Position numbers and translations under genes: made by a program | Shown: positions 30,115-30,902 of the stretch, piece by piece | Numbering within the stretch: position 1 is the stretch's first letter | Layout: each line of letters opens with the position of its first letter | Notes under the pieces: model-generated | What the model was told of the DNA's origin: nothing | Database searches by the model: none | What the model saw: the letters and a program-made list of their open reading frames with translations, nothing else | NCBI GenBank assembly: GCA_900764215.1 | Contig: CAAFNI010000076.1 | Location: 1-30,902 of the forward strand | Length of the DNA stretch: 30,902 bases | Direction: 5' to 3' | From: an uncultured Sutterella sp. | GTDB taxonomy: Bacteria; Pseudomonadota; Gammaproteobacteria; Burkholderiales; Burkholderiaceae_F

Positions 30115-30902
30115 ATGGCTGGTCTTTCCCAGATCAACATTTCCTCCTTGAAGAAGCTCTATTCTGGCAAGGTGCGCGATACTTTCGCCGTCGGCGACGA
30201 CAAGCTGCTCATCGTCGCGAGCGACCGCATTTCCGCATTCGACGTCATCTTGGGCGACCCGATTCCGGGCAAGGGCAAGGTGCTCACTGCAATCACCGAC
30301 TTCTGGTTCAAGGAACTGGAAGGCGTCTGCCCGAACCACTTGACCGGCATCGCCCCCGAATCCGTCGTCAAGCCGGAAGAAGTGCCGATGGTCAAGGGCC
30401 GTTCCTGCGTTGCCATGCGCCTCAAGCCGATTCTGATCGAGTGCGTCGCCCGCGGCTACCTCATCGGCGGCGGCTGGAAGGACTACTGCGCCACGGGTTG
30501 CGTCTGCGGCATCAAGCTTCCCGAAGGCCTCAAAATGGGGCAGAAGCTCCCTGAACCGATCTTCACGCCCGCCGCCAAGGCTGAAGTCGGCACGCACGAC
30601 GAAAACATTTCCTTCGAACGCGTCGTAGAACTCTACGGCGAGGAAATCGCAGAAAAGATTCGCAGCTACACGCTCGAACTTTATCGTCGCGCCTCTGAAT
30701 ACGCTGCCACGAAGGGCATCATCATCGCCGACACGAAGTTCGAATTCGGCCTTGACGAAGAAGGCACCGTGCGTCTGATGGATGAGGTCTGCACGCCTGA
30801 CTCCAGCCGCTTCTGGCCGGCCGACCAATACACCGTAGGCGTCTCCCCTCCGAGCTATGACAAGCAGTTCATTCGCGACTGGCTTGAAGCTCAGCCCTGG
30901 GA
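30115..30902 (+). CDS. purC: Phosphoribosylaminoimidazole-succinocarboxamide synthase (3' end outside the window)
   Basis: ATP-dependent ligase of purine synthesis that joins aspartate to CAIR, giving SAICAR. The window holds 262 codons without a stop, so the gene continues past the edge; the family's longer form has about 290-300 residues. The N-terminal SLKKLYSGKVRDTF, the VASDRISAFDVIL motif, ECVARGYLIGGGWKDY, and the IIIADTKFEFGLDEEG and DEVCTPDSSRFWP signatures are all present. AGGGAG ends 8 bases before the ATG. A nested dyad lies just upstream. Its neighbours on the left do not belong to the purine pathway. Confidence 0.96.
   Translation, partial: MAGLSQINISSLKKLYSGKVRDTFAVGDDKLLIVASDRISAFDVILGDPIPGKGKVLTAITDFWFKELEGVCPNHLTGIAPESVVKPEEVPMVKGRSCVAMRLKPILIECVARGYLIGGGWKDYCATGCVCGIKLPEGLKMGQKLPEPIFTPAAKAEVGTHDENISFERVVELYGEEIAEKIRSYTLELYRRASEYAATKGIIIADTKFEFGLDEEGTVRLMDEVCTPDSSRFWPADQYTVGVSPPSYDKQFIRDWLEAQPW

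Overview
The window looks like a chromosomal housekeeping region of a GC-rich betaproteobacterium. The Burkholderiales-type order gyrA-serC-pheA-cmk-rpsA-lapB, the small OmpA-like protein beside gph, the tsaE-amiC pair and the tmRNA tag ending in RFALAA all point there. The compact spacing and the loss of several genes usually found inside these clusters suggest the gut-associated family Sutterellaceae (Sutterella, Parasutterella, Turicimonas). This placement is inference from gene order and protein recall, not from a database search.

Layout. Positions 1-224 hold the edge of an unidentified, hairpin-rich element without a convincing protein. Then come the SRP RNA gene (ffs, minus), trxA and rho (plus), and hemC-hemD (minus). 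These are followed by rpmE2 (type B ribosomal protein L31), a membrane glycosyltransferase, a MATE exporter and a radical SAM protein, all plus. The minus-strand block htpX, lapB, rpsA, cmk, pheA, serC, gyrA runs from 9044 to 18836. Plus-strand genes then resume: an amidohydrolase of the MtaD type, an OmpA-like protein, gph, tmRNA (ssrA) and a DUF748/AsmA-like protein. A secreted nitroreductase-family protein and tRNA-Thr(CGU) lie on the minus strand, followed by tsaE-amiC, fba, dgkA and the start of purC, which is cut by the window end.

Function. Most genes are core: transcription termination (Rho), translation (S1, L31, tmRNA, tRNA-Thr, TsaE for t6A), protein export (SRP RNA), replication (GyrA), heme synthesis (HemC/HemD), serine and phenylalanine synthesis (SerC, PheA), nucleotide synthesis (Cmk, PurC), glycolysis (Fba) and envelope maintenance (LapB, HtpX, AmiC, DgkA, OmpA, DUF748). 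Strong intrinsic terminators separate most transcription units. No CRISPR array, prophage or complete insertion sequence was seen.

The points most worth a second look are: a possible pseudoknot in the htpX leader; a Met at the second fluoroquinolone-resistance position of GyrA; a C-rich, G-poor leader before rho; dyad-symmetric operator-like sites at the rpmE2, tRNA-Thr/tsaE, fba and purC promoters; a charge-altered tmRNA tag; a nitroreductase with a signal peptide and a nine-base homopolymer; and missing partners (ihfB, lapA, hisC, tyrA, aroA, ubiG, and the chorismate mutase domain of PheA). I did not find a clear new multi-gene system here.
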